Source of the DNA: JAHECW01 sp964641415
GTDB taxonomy: Bacteria; Acidobacteriota; Thermoanaerobaculia; Thermoanaerobaculales; Sulfomarinibacteraceae
Reading direction: 5' to 3'
DNA: 64,000 bases
NCBI GenBank assembly: GCA_964641415.1
Contig: CAZXMW010000001.1
Location: forward strand, 299,831-363,830
In this document: positions 1-8,021 of the stretch, one piece after another
How the letters are laid out: the number at the start of each line of letters is the position of its first letter
Numbering within the stretch: the stretch's first letter is position 1
Program-made: the position numbers and the translations under genes
The notes under the pieces: generated by a model
Database searches by the model: none
The model's input: the letters and a program-made list of their open reading frames with translations, nothing else
Told to the model about the DNA's origin: nothing

Positions 1-464
1 ATGCAGTGGCCGTCACAGTCCTCCTCCATGACGCTCGCGGAAAGGTAGAGGGTGACTGCCTCGGGCCAGCCCCGATCGGCGAGGATCCGCGCGCCGTAGG
101 CCATGGCCGCGACGGCCGGCAGCTCGTCGACCGCGCCGCGTCCCCAGATCGAGCCGTCCTCGAGCTTGCCCTCGAACGGGTCGAAGTCCCAGGCCGAGCG
201 GTCGCCGACCCCGACGCAGTCGATGTGGCCGTCCATCAAAATCGTGACCGGGCCCGATCCGATCCGCGCCACAACCGTTCCGAGCCCGTCAATCCGGGCT
301 TCGTCGAAGCCGAGGGCCTCGTACTCGGCGAGCACCCGTCGGCAGCGCGCCTCCTCTCTGCCGCTCTCGGCGGGGATCGCGATGAGATCGCGGAGAAACC
401 GGACGATCCGGTCTTCGTACGAGCGAGCGGATGTGAGGGCGGCGGCGCCGAGGTCGGTGGTCAT
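1..464 (-). CDS. M20 family metallohydrolase, YgeY-like (3' end cut by window)
   Basis: The first 154 codons of a zinc-dependent M20 peptidase/deacylase; the rest lies beyond the left window edge. The metal-binding segment MDGHIDCVGVGDRSAW places the first ligands at H80 and D82. The bridging aspartate is D113 in GRGAVDELP, and the catalytic/metal glutamates are E148-E149 in VMEEDCDG. That last signature resembles the YgeY group annotated as selenium-metabolism-linked hydrolases; the substrate is unknown. The ATG at 464 is preceded by GGGAGG at 7-nt spacing. The gene diverges from the PLP enzyme at 551 and shares its compact promoter region, so the two are probably co-regulated. The M20 family call is firm; the YgeY subgroup is a resemblance only. 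Confidence 0.85.
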   Translation of the reverse strand, partial: MTTDLGAAALTSARSYEDRIVRFLRDLIAIPAESGREEARCRRVLAEYEALGFDEARIDGLGTVVARIGSGPVTILMDGHIDCVGVGDRSAWDFDPFEGKLEDGSIWGRGAVDELPAVAAMAYGARILADRGWPEAVTLYLSASVMEEDCDGHC

Positions 465-503
465 GGTCGGACCTCCCGGGGTCGTGTCGATCGGGCCGAG
501 GGG

Positions 504-510
504 TACTATA
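504..510. promoter_or_regulatory. Overlapping divergent -10 boxes
   Basis: The palindrome ACTATAGT gives TACTAT (504-509) reading right toward the PLP gene and TATAGT (510-505) reading left toward the M20 gene. Each start codon lies about 40 nt away, so the two transcripts would start nearly back to back. Neither has a convincing -35 box. Confidence 0.5.
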
Positions 511-550
511 GTCCCGTTCGGCCCGTGCGGCGACGGGCGAAGGGACACCG

Positions 551-2017
551 ATGGCCACCACAGAGCAAATTCTGGAGAACACCGTCCGGCGCTGCCGCGA
601 GCGCGACATCATCATCCCGACCTACCGGGAGATGCGGAACCCGGAGCTGGTGCCCGACGGCATCAAGGCCGAGCTCGCAGACATCGGACTGTGGGATCTC
701 AACCCGCGCAATCTGTTCCGGATCACCTGGAAGAACGAGCCGGTGGCCTCGGGCGGCGGCTTCGGCGGGGTCAACTTCTTCGAGCTGCCGAGCGAGCTCA
801 CGGGCGTCGACGCCCGGATCCTCATGCTGCTCGGGAAGTTCTTTCCGACCGGGTCGCACAAGGTCGGCGCGACCTTCGGTCCGCTGGTCGAGAAGCTCGT
901 CCGAGGCGCGTTCGACCCGACGACCCAGAAGGCGCTGTGGCCGTCCACCGGCAACTACTGTCGCGGCGGCGCCTACGACGCCCACCTGCTGGCCTGCCCG
1001 TCGATCGCGGTGCTGCCCGAGGGGATGTCGCGCGAGCGTTTCGAGTGGCTCGAGGAAGTCGGCTCCGAGATCTTCGCCACCCCGGGATCCGAGTCCAACG
1101 TCAAGGAGATCTACGACAAGGTCAAGGTGCTCGAGGCCGAGCGCGGTGACGAGATCGTCACCCTGAACCAGTTTTCGGAGTTCGGCAACGCGGTCTGGCA
1201 CTACGCCTGCACCGGTCCGGCGATGGAGGAGGTCTTCAAGCGGGTTCGGACTGACCGCCAGCGGTTCGCCGCCGTCTGTCTGACCCAGGGCTCGGCCGGA
1301 ACCCTCGGCTGCGCCGACTACCTGCGCGAAGTCTTCCCCCGGATCACGGTGGTCGCGGCCGAGGCACTCCAGTGCCCGACCCTGCTCTACAACGGCCACG
1401 GCGCCCACCGCATCGAGGGGATCGGCGACAAGCACGTGCCGTGGATTCACAACATGAGAAACACCGATGTCGCCGTCGGGATCGACGACGATGCATGCAT
1501 GAGCCTCATGCGGCTGTTCAACGAGCCGGTCGGGCGCGACTACCTGATCGGTGCCGGGGTCGACCCCGAGCTCGTCGGCCGGCTCGACCTCATGGGGATC
1601 TCCTGCATCGCCAACCTGCTCACCGCCGTCAAGACCGCAAAGTACTTCGAGCTCGGCCCGGATGACGTCATCGTCACCGTGGCCACCGACTCCATGGAGA
1701 TGTACGCCTCGCGGTTCGACGAGGAGCGCGAGACCCACGGTGAGTACTCCACCGCCGCCGCGGCGGCCGACCACGAGCGCTACCTGCTCGGCGCCGCCAT
1801 CGACCACGTCCTCGAGCTGTCGTACTGGGACCGCAAACGGTTGCACAATCTCAAGTACTTCACCTGGGTCGAGCAGCAGGGCAAGGCCGTCGACGAGCTC
1901 GACGCCCAGTGGCACGACCCCGACTACTGGTCGGCCCGCTTCGGCGCCTGGCGCGATTGGGACGAGCGGATCACCGAGTTCAACGAAAGAACAGGGCTGC
2001 TCGAGCGTTACCTCTGA
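551..2017 (+). CDS. PLP-dependent enzyme, fold type II (tryptophan synthase beta/cysteine synthase superfamily)
   Basis: A 488-residue pyridoxal-phosphate enzyme. The segment PTGSHKVGATFG carries the probable Schiff-base lysine K104. STGNYCRGGAYD is the phosphate/substrate loop, QGSAGTLGCADYL is a glycine-rich PLP-phosphate loop, and TVATDSMEMY lies near the C-terminal cofactor region. The protein is longer than cysteine synthase (about 310) and is a stand-alone lyase or synthase of unknown substrate. A GAAGGGA ribosome site lies about 6 nt before the ATG at 551. Its divergent M20 hydrolase neighbour resembles YgeY, which in other bacteria sits beside the PLP ammonia-lyase YgeX. A shared amino-acid or diamine degradation role is therefore plausible but not shown. 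Confidence 0.85.
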   Translation: MATTEQILENTVRRCRERDIIIPTYREMRNPELVPDGIKAELADIGLWDLNPRNLFRITWKNEPVASGGGFGGVNFFELPSELTGVDARILMLLGKFFPTGSHKVGATFGPLVEKLVRGAFDPTTQKALWPSTGNYCRGGAYDAHLLACPSIAVLPEGMSRERFEWLEEVGSEIFATPGSESNVKEIYDKVKVLEAERGDEIVTLNQFSEFGNAVWHYACTGPAMEEVFKRVRTDRQRFAAVCLTQGSAGTLGCADYLREVFPRITVVAAEALQCPTLLYNGHGAHRIEGIGDKHVPWIHNMRNTDVAVGIDDDACMSLMRLFNEPVGRDYLIGAGVDPELVGRLDLMGISCIANLLTAVKTAKYFELGPDDVIVTVATDSMEMYASRFDEERETHGEYSTAAAAADHERYLLGAAIDHVLELSYWDRKRLHNLKYFTWVEQQGKAVDELDAQWHDPDYWSARFGAWRDWDERITEFNERTGLLERYL

Positions 2018-2022
2018 ACAAC

Positions 2023-2170
2023 CTTTCAATTCTCATGTTCGGACACCCGTGAGGCGGCGAGTTTTTGGTTCTCAGAGCTGCATCGCAGGTGGCTGTTCTT
2101 GGTCCGCCGTCTTCTTCGGAGCGAAGCTGATTTTGCAAGAGGCTCCTCACCCAAAACCAAGAACTGAAAG
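2023..2170. repeat. Inverted-repeat element in convergent gap, AT-rich family
   Basis: The outer arms CTTTCAATTCT (2023-2033) and AGAACTGAAAG (2160-2170) are complementary with one mismatch, and an inner TTGGTT/AACCAA pair lies at 2065-2070/2155-2160. The centre holds a small CTTC...GAAG hairpin. It fills the gap between two convergent genes and uses the same TTCTCA/GAACT vocabulary as the elements at 9032 and 23404. It may serve as a two-way terminator. Confidence 0.45.
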
Positions 2171-2211
2171 CCCGAGATGACGATCGGCGCCGGCGCCGGA
2201 ATCGGTCGTCG

Positions 2212-4053
2212 TCACCCGGCGGGCTCAGGTCGGGTGTAGAGCCTGAAGTGGCGGGTCGACTCGAGCTCATAGCCTGGGAGAGCGCCGGACGGGCCCTCGT
2301 CGGCGAAGACCAGCACTGCGTCGAAACCGGTGGCGTGGCCCGGCCGGACGTAACGGGTGGTCTGGACGGTGTGCCGGCGGGCGACGTGGGGCGCCAAACG
2401 CTCGCTCGCGAGCACGGTGGCGTCGCCGGGGATCCGCTCGATGAGCCGGAGCAGCTCGCGGTACCGGGAGCGATCGGCATCCGTGTACTCGAAGTCGATG
2501 ACGTCGAAGCCGCCGCGGAACTGGTGGCGGGGCCAGACCATCCCGTAGTGGAAGCAGGTGACGACGGCGAGCATGGCGGCGAGTACGAGAGCCCGTCGCC
2601 GCCGTCCCTGGTCGAGACGGTGCAGGCCGAGCAGCGCACCGAGGATGCCGAGCGCGAGCAGGGTCAGCGCGTACTGAAAACCGATCTGGTGCAGCGGCGG
2701 TCGGGTGGCGAGCAGGGTGGCGGCGAGGCTGTAGCTGACCAGCAGCCAGCCGCGTGCCGTGGTGAAGGTCAGAAACGCGAGCGGAGCGAAGAGCTGGAAG
2801 ACGTACAGGACCTTGGGGCCCGTCGCGGCGACCCGCAGGGTGTGGAGAGGATTGATCAGCGCGGTGGTCAGGAGACCGCGAGGTCCCTCGCCGGCCGGAA
2901 TCATGTCGCGGTAGTACCAGGCGTAGGAGTGCGGACCGCCCGCGAAGTGGGGGATCACCACGTGCTGGAGCACGAGGTAGGCCACGGCGCCGATCCCGAC
3001 CAGCATCGCGCCCTGTCGGCGGTGGCCGCCGATGACGATCACCAGCCCGAGCAGGATCGCCACGATCGCCATCTCCTCCTTGACCGACAGCAGCAGCACC
3101 ATGCAGACCCAGAACCAGCGCCATCGCTCGGTCCACCAGCACAGGGCCGCGAAGCACAGCAGCAGCGGCGCGAAGGCGACCGGGTGGAAGTCGTAGAAGT
3201 TGCCGCCGCCGACGGCCGGATGGGTCAGCCAGATCAGGGCGACCAGCGCGGCCTGGGGCTCGCTGTCGAGCACCCGCCGCGCCAGGCTGAAGAGCGGCCA
3301 GGCGGTCAGCCCCAGCGCCAGCGACTGGAGCACGAGGAGGGTCTCGGTCGTCGGCGCCAGAGCGTAGATCGGCGCGATGAGCAGCAGGACGAACGACGTG
3401 TGGACGCCGAGGTAGTGTCCATGCATCAGCGACGAGTACAGGATGTCGCCGTGGATCGTGTTCCACAGCGTGTTCTCCTGAATGCCCAGGTCGAAGGCGG
3501 AGGTGCCCAGCGACCGGTGGTGGAGGATCGTGTGCACGGACACGTACACCACGTAACCGACGACCGCCGCGCCGACCGCCAGCGACGGCAGCAGCCGTCG
3601 GAACCGCGCCGTGCGGCCCTTCCGAGTCCGCGGCTCGGGCAGCCGCGTCCGGACCACGGCGTACGCACAGGTCGCGGTCGTGACGGTGTACAGCAGCACC
3701 GGCGCGGTCGACCAGGCCGAGGTGTCGAAGGCGTACCAGACCAGCACAAGCAGGGTCAGCGGCCAGGCGCCGGCAGTCAGCTCGCCGAGTGTCGCCGGCC
3801 ATCGGCCCCGGCTCTTCGCCGCGAGCAGCCAGCCCGCGAGCGCCACCGCGGCCGCCGCCGACCACAGGAACAGGCTGGTGACCATGGCGCTGCGCTCAGC
3901 CGGTGTCAGCAGGGCACCGTCGACCATGGCCGCCACCGGTGGTCGGTGGATTGCCATCATCACGGTGAAGCCGCAGGCGAGCGCGAGCGCCCCGAAGTGG
4001 ACCGCCGCAGCCGGGCCGGTCGGCACCCCCGGTGTCTCGCCGTGGTTGGTCAC
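2212..4053 (-). CDS. DUF2079 multi-pass membrane protein
   Basis: A 613-residue integral membrane protein with at least ten hydrophobic helices. It has the DUF2079 hallmark around residues 180-240: FDLGIQENTLWNTIHGDILY, then GHYLGVHTSFVLLLIAPIYA. The family resembles polyprenyl-phosphate-dependent glycosyltransferases of the GT-C type, with acidic and His residues in a periplasmic loop near the N-terminal helices, but no activity is established for DUF2079. A soluble domain of about 100 residues follows the last helix. The GTG start at 4053 is supported by a TACACT -10 box ending 6 nt upstream, so the mRNA is probably leaderless. It converges on the PLP gene and diverges from the MBL gene. 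Long open frames on the opposite strand are GC-rich shadows. Confidence 0.85.
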   Translation of the reverse strand: MTNHGETPGVPTGPAAAVHFGALALACGFTVMMAIHRPPVAAMVDGALLTPAERSAMVTSLFLWSAAAAVALAGWLLAAKSRGRWPATLGELTAGAWPLTLLVLVWYAFDTSAWSTAPVLLYTVTTATCAYAVVRTRLPEPRTRKGRTARFRRLLPSLAVGAAVVGYVVYVSVHTILHHRSLGTSAFDLGIQENTLWNTIHGDILYSSLMHGHYLGVHTSFVLLLIAPIYALAPTTETLLVLQSLALGLTAWPLFSLARRVLDSEPQAALVALIWLTHPAVGGGNFYDFHPVAFAPLLLCFAALCWWTERWRWFWVCMVLLLSVKEEMAIVAILLGLVIVIGGHRRQGAMLVGIGAVAYLVLQHVVIPHFAGGPHSYAWYYRDMIPAGEGPRGLLTTALINPLHTLRVAATGPKVLYVFQLFAPLAFLTFTTARGWLLVSYSLAATLLATRPPLHQIGFQYALTLLALGILGALLGLHRLDQGRRRRALVLAAMLAVVTCFHYGMVWPRHQFRGGFDVIDFEYTDADRSRYRELLRLIERIPGDATVLASERLAPHVARRHTVQTTRYVRPGHATGFDAVLVFADEGPSGALPGYELESTRHFRLYTRPEPAG

Positions 4054-4059
4054 CGCTCA

Positions 4060-4065
4060 AGTGTA
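4060..4065 (-). promoter_or_regulatory. TACACT -10 box, leaderless DUF2079 gene
   Basis: TACACT ends 6 nt before the GTG at 4053, which would place the transcription start at the start codon. Confidence 0.5.
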
Positions 4066-4154
4066 GCCGGACGGGGTCCCGGCGGCGTGCGACCCCCGTG
4101 TCAGACCTGCCCCAGGATGTCGAGCGCGTCCTGTCAGCCGCTCTTCGCGTGGGC

Positions 4155-4160
4155 TACACT
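4155..4160 (+). promoter_or_regulatory. TACACT -10 box, leaderless MBL gene
   Basis: TACACT is followed by GCTGTC and then the ATG at 4167 (6-nt gap). No Shine-Dalgarno sequence is present, consistent with a leaderless mRNA. Confidence 0.55.
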
Positions 4161-4166
4161 GCTGTC

Positions 4167-5069
4167 ATGAGCAGCCTGACCACCATCGATCTCGGCTTTC
4201 AGGGTTTCGACCACGTCATCGCAGCCTTTGCCGCTGCCACGGGCGACGGTCACTTCGTACTCTTCGAGAGCGGTCCGGCGAGCACGCTCGACGCCGTGGA
4301 GCGCGCGGTCGGCGACATGGGCTTCGCCCTCGACGCCCTGGCCGCGATCTTCACGACCCACGTCCACCTCGACCACTCAGGGGGCGCCGGCGCTCTGGTG
4401 CGCCGGACCGGCTGCGCGGTCTACGCCCACCCGGCGGGCGCAGCCCACCTCATCGACCCCGGCGCCAAGCTCCTCCCGAGTGCCGAGCGGTTGTACGGCG
4501 ATCAGCTGGAGGCCTTGTGGGGAACCACCGTCGGCGTGCAGTCGCGCCGGCTGAAGGTCGTCGAGCACGGCGCGACGATCACCGTCGGCGGGCTCGAGGT
4601 TCGGGCCTGGCACACCCCGGGCCACGCGGTCCATCACGTCGCGTGGCAGATCGGGGGCGACGTCGTGACCGGTGACGTCGGCGGGGTGCGGTTTCCCGGC
4701 GCCGACCACGTCCTGCCTCCGATGCCGCCGCCGGATATCGACGTCGAAGCCTGGCGGGAGAGCCTGGATCTGCTGCGCGGTCTCGATCCGAAGCGTCTAA
4801 TGCTGACTCATTACGGCGCCTTCGACGATCCGGCTCGGCACCTCGATGAGCTCGAGGACCGGCTGCTGCGCTGGACCGAAATCGCCGAGCGGGTGGTCGC
4901 AGAAGGCGGCGACCGAAAACGGCTCGGCAGGGCCCTCCTCGAGCTTGACGAGGCCGAGATCGCCGACGAGAGGCTGGCGGAAGATGACATCGCGCGCTAC
5001 CGTCGGCTCTGTCCCATGGTCGAGAACTCCGCCGGGCTCTATCGCTACATCGTCAAGCGAGGCCAATAA
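4167..5069 (+). CDS. MBL-fold metallo-hydrolase
   Basis: A 300-residue metallo-beta-lactamase-fold hydrolase. The metal motif HxHxDH is seen as THVHLDHSGG, with H65, H67, D69 and H70. Further ligands are the His in WHTPGHAVHHV, the Asp in VVTGDVGGV and the final His in LTHYGAFDD, which gives a complete binuclear site. The C-terminal 80 residues are helical and resemble the extra domain of glyoxalase-II-like or lactonase-like members. The substrate cannot be named. The ATG at 4167 was chosen over upstream in-frame codons because family homology begins here and a -10 box sits 6 nt upstream. Confidence 0.88.
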   Translation: MSSLTTIDLGFQGFDHVIAAFAAATGDGHFVLFESGPASTLDAVERAVGDMGFALDALAAIFTTHVHLDHSGGAGALVRRTGCAVYAHPAGAAHLIDPGAKLLPSAERLYGDQLEALWGTTVGVQSRRLKVVEHGATITVGGLEVRAWHTPGHAVHHVAWQIGGDVVTGDVGGVRFPGADHVLPPMPPPDIDVEAWRESLDLLRGLDPKRLMLTHYGAFDDPARHLDELEDRLLRWTEIAERVVAEGGDRKRLGRALLELDEAEIADERLAEDDIARYRRLCPMVENSAGLYRYIVKRGQ

Positions 5070-5307
5070 CCCGCGTCCGGCACGGCATCGGTTCCGCTCG
5101 AGGTGAGCGAGCCCATCGGGGCGCGTTCCGGCTCCGGCGCCGTTCATCGGGATCGGTGGGGTGGATCACCGGCACCCGGGTTCGTCCCCCGAGATTGCCC
5201 GGCCCAAGGGCCTCCCACGTGCCGATTGCCCGCTTGGCGGCGAACCCGCTGCCGCGGTAACCGTACACTCCGGGTGAGCGCAGGCGGGAATCAAGGCGCC
5301 CGTCTGG

Positions 5308-5313
5308 TACGAT
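5308..5313 (+). promoter_or_regulatory. Extended -10 box for sppA
   Basis: TGGTACGAT (an extended -10 with TACGAT at 5308-5313) would start transcription about 17 nt before the GTG at 5337, leaving room for the GGAGG ribosome site at 5326-5330. A second TACACT at 5264-5269 precedes an in-frame GTG at 5274, a possible alternative promoter and start. Confidence 0.5.
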
Positions 5314-5336
5314 ATCGCCCTCGACGGAGGTACATT

Positions 5337-7070
5337 GTGGCCAAGGCACGTTCGGTCATTCTCGGTGTCGGTTGTTTGATTTTTGTCATCGGAGTGTTGG
5401 TGGTCGCCCTGTTGATCCGCGGTTTCGCCAAGCCGGGGATGCCGTCGAACGTCGTGCTGGCCCTCGATCTCTCCGGCCAGATCGCGGAGCTGACCGCGGA
5501 GGACCCGCTGGCCGATGTCTTCGGCGAGCAGCCGCTGAGCATGCGTGACCTGCGTCGGGCCCTCGAGCACGCGGCGGCAGATGATCGGGTTCGTGGGGTG
5601 CGCGTGAAGATCGGCGGCTACGGCGGCGGCATGGCGGCGACCCAGGAGCTGCGCGATCTGCTGCACCAGGTCCGGGCCGCCGGCAAGTGGACCTCCGCGT
5701 ATCTCGAAACCGCGGGCGAGTTCATGCCGGGCAACTCGGTGTACCACCTGGCGACCGCGTGCGACGAGATTTCCCTGCACCCGGGCGGCGACGTCAACCT
5801 GATCGGGTACTCGGTGCGGGCGCCGTTCATTCGCGGCACCTTCGACAAGCTCGGAATCCGTCCCGAGTTTCCCGGTCGCGGTGACTACAAGACCGCACGT
5901 TTCATGTACACCGAGCGCGACTTCACGCCGGAGGCGCGCGAGATGACCGAGTGGCTCGTCGGCTCGCTCTTCGAACAGCTGGTGCAGGACGTGGCCGAGG
6001 GGCGCGTCAAGGACAGCGCCGAGGTGCGCAACCTGATCGACCGGGGGCCGTTCCTCGGTGAGGAGACCCAGGAGGCCGGTCTGGTCGACCATCGAGAGGA
6101 CTGGACAACCTACACCGAACGGATGAAGGACAGGTCCAAGGACGCCGAGGTCATCGGGCTGCGCGGCTATCTGTCGCGTGCCGGCGGCTCGTCGCGTGGA
6201 CCGAAGATCGCGGTGGTAACGGCGGTCGGCGGCATCATGCGTGGCGAGACCCGCCGCGAGTTCAACCCCCTGTTCGGGGTCAGCGACGTGATCGGCTCCG
6301 ACACGGTTGCCGGTGCCTTCCGTGCCATCCGCGAGCACGACGACATCGAAGCGGTCGTGTTCCGTATCGACTCGCCCGGCGGCAGCGCGCTGGCCTCCGA
6401 GATCATCCGCGAGGAGATGGCGCGGACCGCGGAGAAGATCCCGGTCGTGGTCTCCATGAGCAATGTCGCGGCCTCCGGTGGGTACTGGATCACGTGCGGC
6501 GCCCAGCGCATCGTCGCAGACCCGGGCACCATCACCGGCTCCATCGGCGTGCTCACCGGGCACCTCAACATGTCCGAGTTCTACGACGACAAGCTCGGCA
6601 TCACGTTCGGCAAGACCGACTTCGGCGCCAACGCCGATCTCTACGGTTCACTCGAAGACTGGAACGACGGGCAACGAGCCATCGTCGACCGGGTTCTCGA
6701 CCGGATCTACGACCGCTTCGTGACGCTGGTGTCTGAGTCGCGCGGGATGTCCTGGGACCAGGTCGACGCGATCGGCCGGGGCCGGGTCTTCACCGGGGCG
6801 CAGGCGCTCGACAACGGCCTGGTGGACGTTCTCGGCGGCTTCGACGTCGCGTTGGCCGAAGCCAAGAGGCTGGCCGAAATCGATTCGGACCAGGAAGTTC
6901 GCCTGATCGACTTCCCGAAGACCAAGCCCTGGTGGCAGCAGCTGGTTCGGCACAAGAGCGACCAGCAGATCGCGCTCGAGGGCGCTCTCGAGCAGTCTCG
7001 CGACGTCCTGCTCACGGGGAATGCCCGACTGCCCGGCGAGGTCTGGATGCCGCCGTTGGTGATCCGGTAG
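5337..7070 (+). CDS. sppA: Signal peptide peptidase SppA, 67K type (S49 peptidase)
   Basis: A 577-residue membrane-anchored serine/lysine protease that degrades cleaved signal peptides and membrane fragments. One transmembrane helix spans about residues 8-30, then two tandem S49 domains follow. The general-base lysine is K185 (GRGDYKTARF) in the first domain. The nucleophile is S380 in NVAASGGYWI in the second, preceded by the SPGGSALASEII oxyanion segment. The length matches the two-domain E. coli enzyme (618), not the short Bacillus form. The GTG at 5337 has GGAGG 6 nt upstream. An in-frame GTG at 5274 is an alternative that would add 21 basic residues before the helix. Confidence 0.92.
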   Translation: MAKARSVILGVGCLIFVIGVLVVALLIRGFAKPGMPSNVVLALDLSGQIAELTAEDPLADVFGEQPLSMRDLRRALEHAAADDRVRGVRVKIGGYGGGMAATQELRDLLHQVRAAGKWTSAYLETAGEFMPGNSVYHLATACDEISLHPGGDVNLIGYSVRAPFIRGTFDKLGIRPEFPGRGDYKTARFMYTERDFTPEAREMTEWLVGSLFEQLVQDVAEGRVKDSAEVRNLIDRGPFLGEETQEAGLVDHREDWTTYTERMKDRSKDAEVIGLRGYLSRAGGSSRGPKIAVVTAVGGIMRGETRREFNPLFGVSDVIGSDTVAGAFRAIREHDDIEAVVFRIDSPGGSALASEIIREEMARTAEKIPVVVSMSNVAASGGYWITCGAQRIVADPGTITGSIGVLTGHLNMSEFYDDKLGITFGKTDFGANADLYGSLEDWNDGQRAIVDRVLDRIYDRFVTLVSESRGMSWDQVDAIGRGRVFTGAQALDNGLVDVLGGFDVALAEAKRLAEIDSDQEVRLIDFPKTKPWWQQLVRHKSDQQIALEGALEQSRDVLLTGNARLPGEVWMPPLVIR

Positions 7071-7160
7071 ACGAGCCCACGATCGACCCATCCGGGCCCG
7101 CCGGAATCGACCCCGGGATCCGAGGGACGTTTCATCACGCGCCGAGGCGGTGGTTTTTCT

Positions 7161-7190
7161 TTGACATGCCGAATGATCGGTTGATAAGAT
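7161..7190 (+). promoter_or_regulatory. Sigma70-like promoter of the IPTL-tail protein
   Basis: A consensus -35 TTGACA (7161-7166), an 18-bp spacer and a -10 TAAGAT (7185-7190). The leader would be about 90 nt, unlike the leaderless genes nearby. Confidence 0.6.
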
Positions 7191-7287
7191 CGGCGGCGTT
7201 CGAGGAGCGGGTTCGATTGGATTCGAAGAGCGGCGCTGGGGTACTGTGCCTCGGCAATTTGATGTCGGGATCGGAGGAGGAGGTTCC

Positions 7288-7971
7288 ATGAAGAAGGTTC
7301 TGCTGGTTGTTTGTGTCGCAGTGTTGAGCGTCGGAGTCGCCCAGGCGGTGACGACGGTGTACACCACGGAGGGTGATTTCCTGACAGCGATCGGATCGGC
7401 GTCGTATCTGCTCGAGGATTTCAGCGGCTACACCTACGGGAGCTTCACCGATCCCACCCTCGATCTGGGACCGGTCAACGGCTACAGCTGCACCCTGTCG
7501 GCCGTCAACGGGCTGTGGTCCGGCGACGGCAACATGTCGACCAACAACGCGGGCGATCCCATCGAGGTCGCCTTCACCGGTGACCCGGTGTTCTCGGTGG
7601 GAGGGTTCTTCTTCGCCAGCGACATCAACGGCTTCTACATCCCGGGCACGGTGATTCTCAACCTCAGCGACGGCACCATCGAGACCTATGATCCGCCCAG
7701 CAGCACCACTTTCCGCGGGTTCGTGTCCGACACGGCGATCGTCTCGATGTCCATCGACGCCGACGACACGCTGGCGACCTCCTGGGCCACCATGGACCAC
7801 TTCTACGTCGGCGGCGTCGACCAGGGCGGCGGTGGCGGTGGCGGTGGCGGTGGCGGCGGCGGCACCGGCGGCGTGCAGAACCCCGTTCCGACCCTGTCCA
7901 ACAGCGGTATCGTGGTTCTGGTTCTCGCGCTGATCGGCGTCGCGCTCGTGATGATCCGCCGTCGTTTCTGA
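7288..7971 (+). CDS. Exported protein with IPTL/PEP-CTERM-type sorting tail
   Basis: A 227-residue secreted or surface protein. It has a signal peptide MKKVLLVVCVAVLSVGVAQA, then a beta-rich domain of about 150 residues (LLEDFSGYTYGSF, VGGFFFASDINGFYI) like those of PEP-CTERM surface proteins. A polyglycine linker follows, then the tail NPVPTLSNSG, a hydrophobic helix and RRRF. This tail matches the IPTL-CTERM pattern that exosortase-like enzymes recognise in other bacteria; no exosortase lies in the window. GGAGGAGGAGG precedes the ATG at 7288, and upstream GTG codons would spoil the signal peptide. The gene stands alone with its own promoter and a strong downstream hairpin. The function is unknown; adhesion or matrix roles are typical of the class. 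Confidence 0.85.
   Translation: MKKVLLVVCVAVLSVGVAQAVTTVYTTEGDFLTAIGSASYLLEDFSGYTYGSFTDPTLDLGPVNGYSCTLSAVNGLWSGDGNMSTNNAGDPIEVAFTGDPVFSVGGFFFASDINGFYIPGTVILNLSDGTIETYDPPSSTTFRGFVSDTAIVSMSIDADDTLATSWATMDHFYVGGVDQGGGGGGGGGGGGGTGGVQNPVPTLSNSGIVVLVLALIGVALVMIRRRF
7829..7861 (+). repeat. GGCGGT-type microsatellite encoding a glycine run
   Basis: A pure glycine-codon tract dominated by the hexamer GGCGGT lies in the linker between the surface domain and the sorting tail. A gain or loss of units keeps the reading frame if whole codons change, so linker length could vary between strains. Confidence 0.7.
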
Positions 7972-7993
7972 GCCGCGGCCAATTCGAAATCTC

Positions 7994-8019
7994 GACGGGC
8001 GGCCGATCGGCCGCCCGTC
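7994..8019. terminator. Two-way terminator hairpin
   Basis: A perfect 26-nt palindrome with centre GATC and GC-rich arms (GACGGGCGGCC...) followed by TTCT. It lies between the convergent genes ending at 7971 and 8022 and can serve both. Confidence 0.75.
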
Positions 8020-8021
8020 TT

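Noticed and set aside
5070..5336. A tRNA-like stretch (GGTTCGTCCCCCG) before sppA.
   Set aside because: The T-loop consensus is absent and no cloverleaf could be drawn; the stretch holds promoters and GC-rich filler.
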